DNA of 7,493 bases from an uncultured Coriobacteriaceae bacterium (GTDB lineage: Bacteria > Actinomycetota > Coriobacteriia > Coriobacteriales > Eggerthellaceae), in contig UQDJ01000065.1 of NCBI GenBank assembly GCA_900539675.1, positions 1 to 7,493 of the forward strand, in the 5' to 3' direction. Under the pieces are notes generated by a model. It did not search any database. It saw only the letters and a program-made list of their open reading frames with translations, and was not told where the DNA came from. The translations under genes were made by a program, and so were the position numbers. This document shows positions 7,454-7,493 of this stretch, one piece after another. Position 1 is the stretch's first letter, and every line of letters begins with the position of its first letter.

Positions 7454-7493
7454 ATGGATTTCAAGTTGAGCGACGATCAGGAATTGATCGTTC
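7454..7493 (+). CDS. caiA: Crotonobetainyl-CoA reductase CaiA, first 13 codons (3' end outside window)
   Basis: The visible N-terminus, MDFKLSDDQELIV, closely matches E. coli CaiA (MDFNLNDEQELFV). This acyl-CoA dehydrogenase-family flavoenzyme reduces crotonobetainyl-CoA to gamma-butyrobetainyl-CoA. The start is firm: AAGGAGG at 7442-7448 sits 5 nt before the ATG. A small hairpin (TGTCGC 7420-7425 with GCGACA 7433-7438) ends a few bases before that ribosome site and could influence its access. Many acyl-CoA dehydrogenases start with similar M-DF-L-EQ residues, so the call also rests on caiB and caiC nearby. No strong promoter is visible. A weak TTCAAT/TATTAA pair lies near 7363-7390. The gene is separated from caiBC, whereas E. 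coli has caiA directly before caiB. Confidence 0.8.
   Translation, partial: MDFKLSDDQELIV

Noticed and set aside
1..7493. CRISPR arrays, tRNA or rRNA genes, insertion sequences or prophage elements
   Set aside because: No regularly spaced repeats, structural RNA signatures, transposase-like frames or terminal inverted repeats were seen on reading both strands.

Overview
The window carries part of a carnitine/crotonobetaine-CoA catabolic locus (cai type). It is most likely from an anaerobic gut actinobacterium of the Coriobacteriia, probably Eggerthellaceae. The Cai proteins and the transporters identify the pathway. The lineage is inferred mainly from the regulator: a protein with about 12 membrane segments followed by a LuxR-type helix-turn-helix, an architecture greatly expanded in Eggerthellaceae. 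The base composition is moderate, so the genus is left open.

Layout from left to right. (1) The 3' end of caiB (L-carnitine CoA-transferase) enters from the left edge. (2) A 183-bp gap with a strong 16-bp hairpin leads to caiC (crotonobetaine/carnitine-CoA ligase). (3) After 148 bp comes an MFS transporter closely resembling E. coli YaaU, followed by a hairpin that looks like the end of this transcription unit. (4) A membrane-bound LuxR-family regulator lies convergently on the minus strand. It is split by a frameshift that one extra base in an A4 tract would repair. (5) A regulatory gap of about 300 bp, AT-rich on the regulator side, separates the regulator from a divergent YihN-like MFS transporter and contains inverted repeats, palindromes and a leader hairpin. 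(6) After a terminator-like hairpin and a strong Shine-Dalgarno, the first 13 codons of caiA (crotonobetainyl-CoA reductase) run off the right edge.

How the genes fit together (pathway from established knowledge, local roles inferred). One or both MFS proteins would move carnitine, crotonobetaine or gamma-butyrobetaine across the membrane. CaiC makes the first CoA thioester at the cost of ATP. CaiB passes CoA from product to incoming substrate. CaiA reduces crotonobetainyl-CoA to gamma-butyrobetainyl-CoA as an anaerobic electron sink. The hydratase CaiD, the electron-transfer proteins FixABCX and the usual BCCT transporter CaiT are not in this window. The central regulator is the natural candidate for substrate-responsive control, but as written here it is broken.
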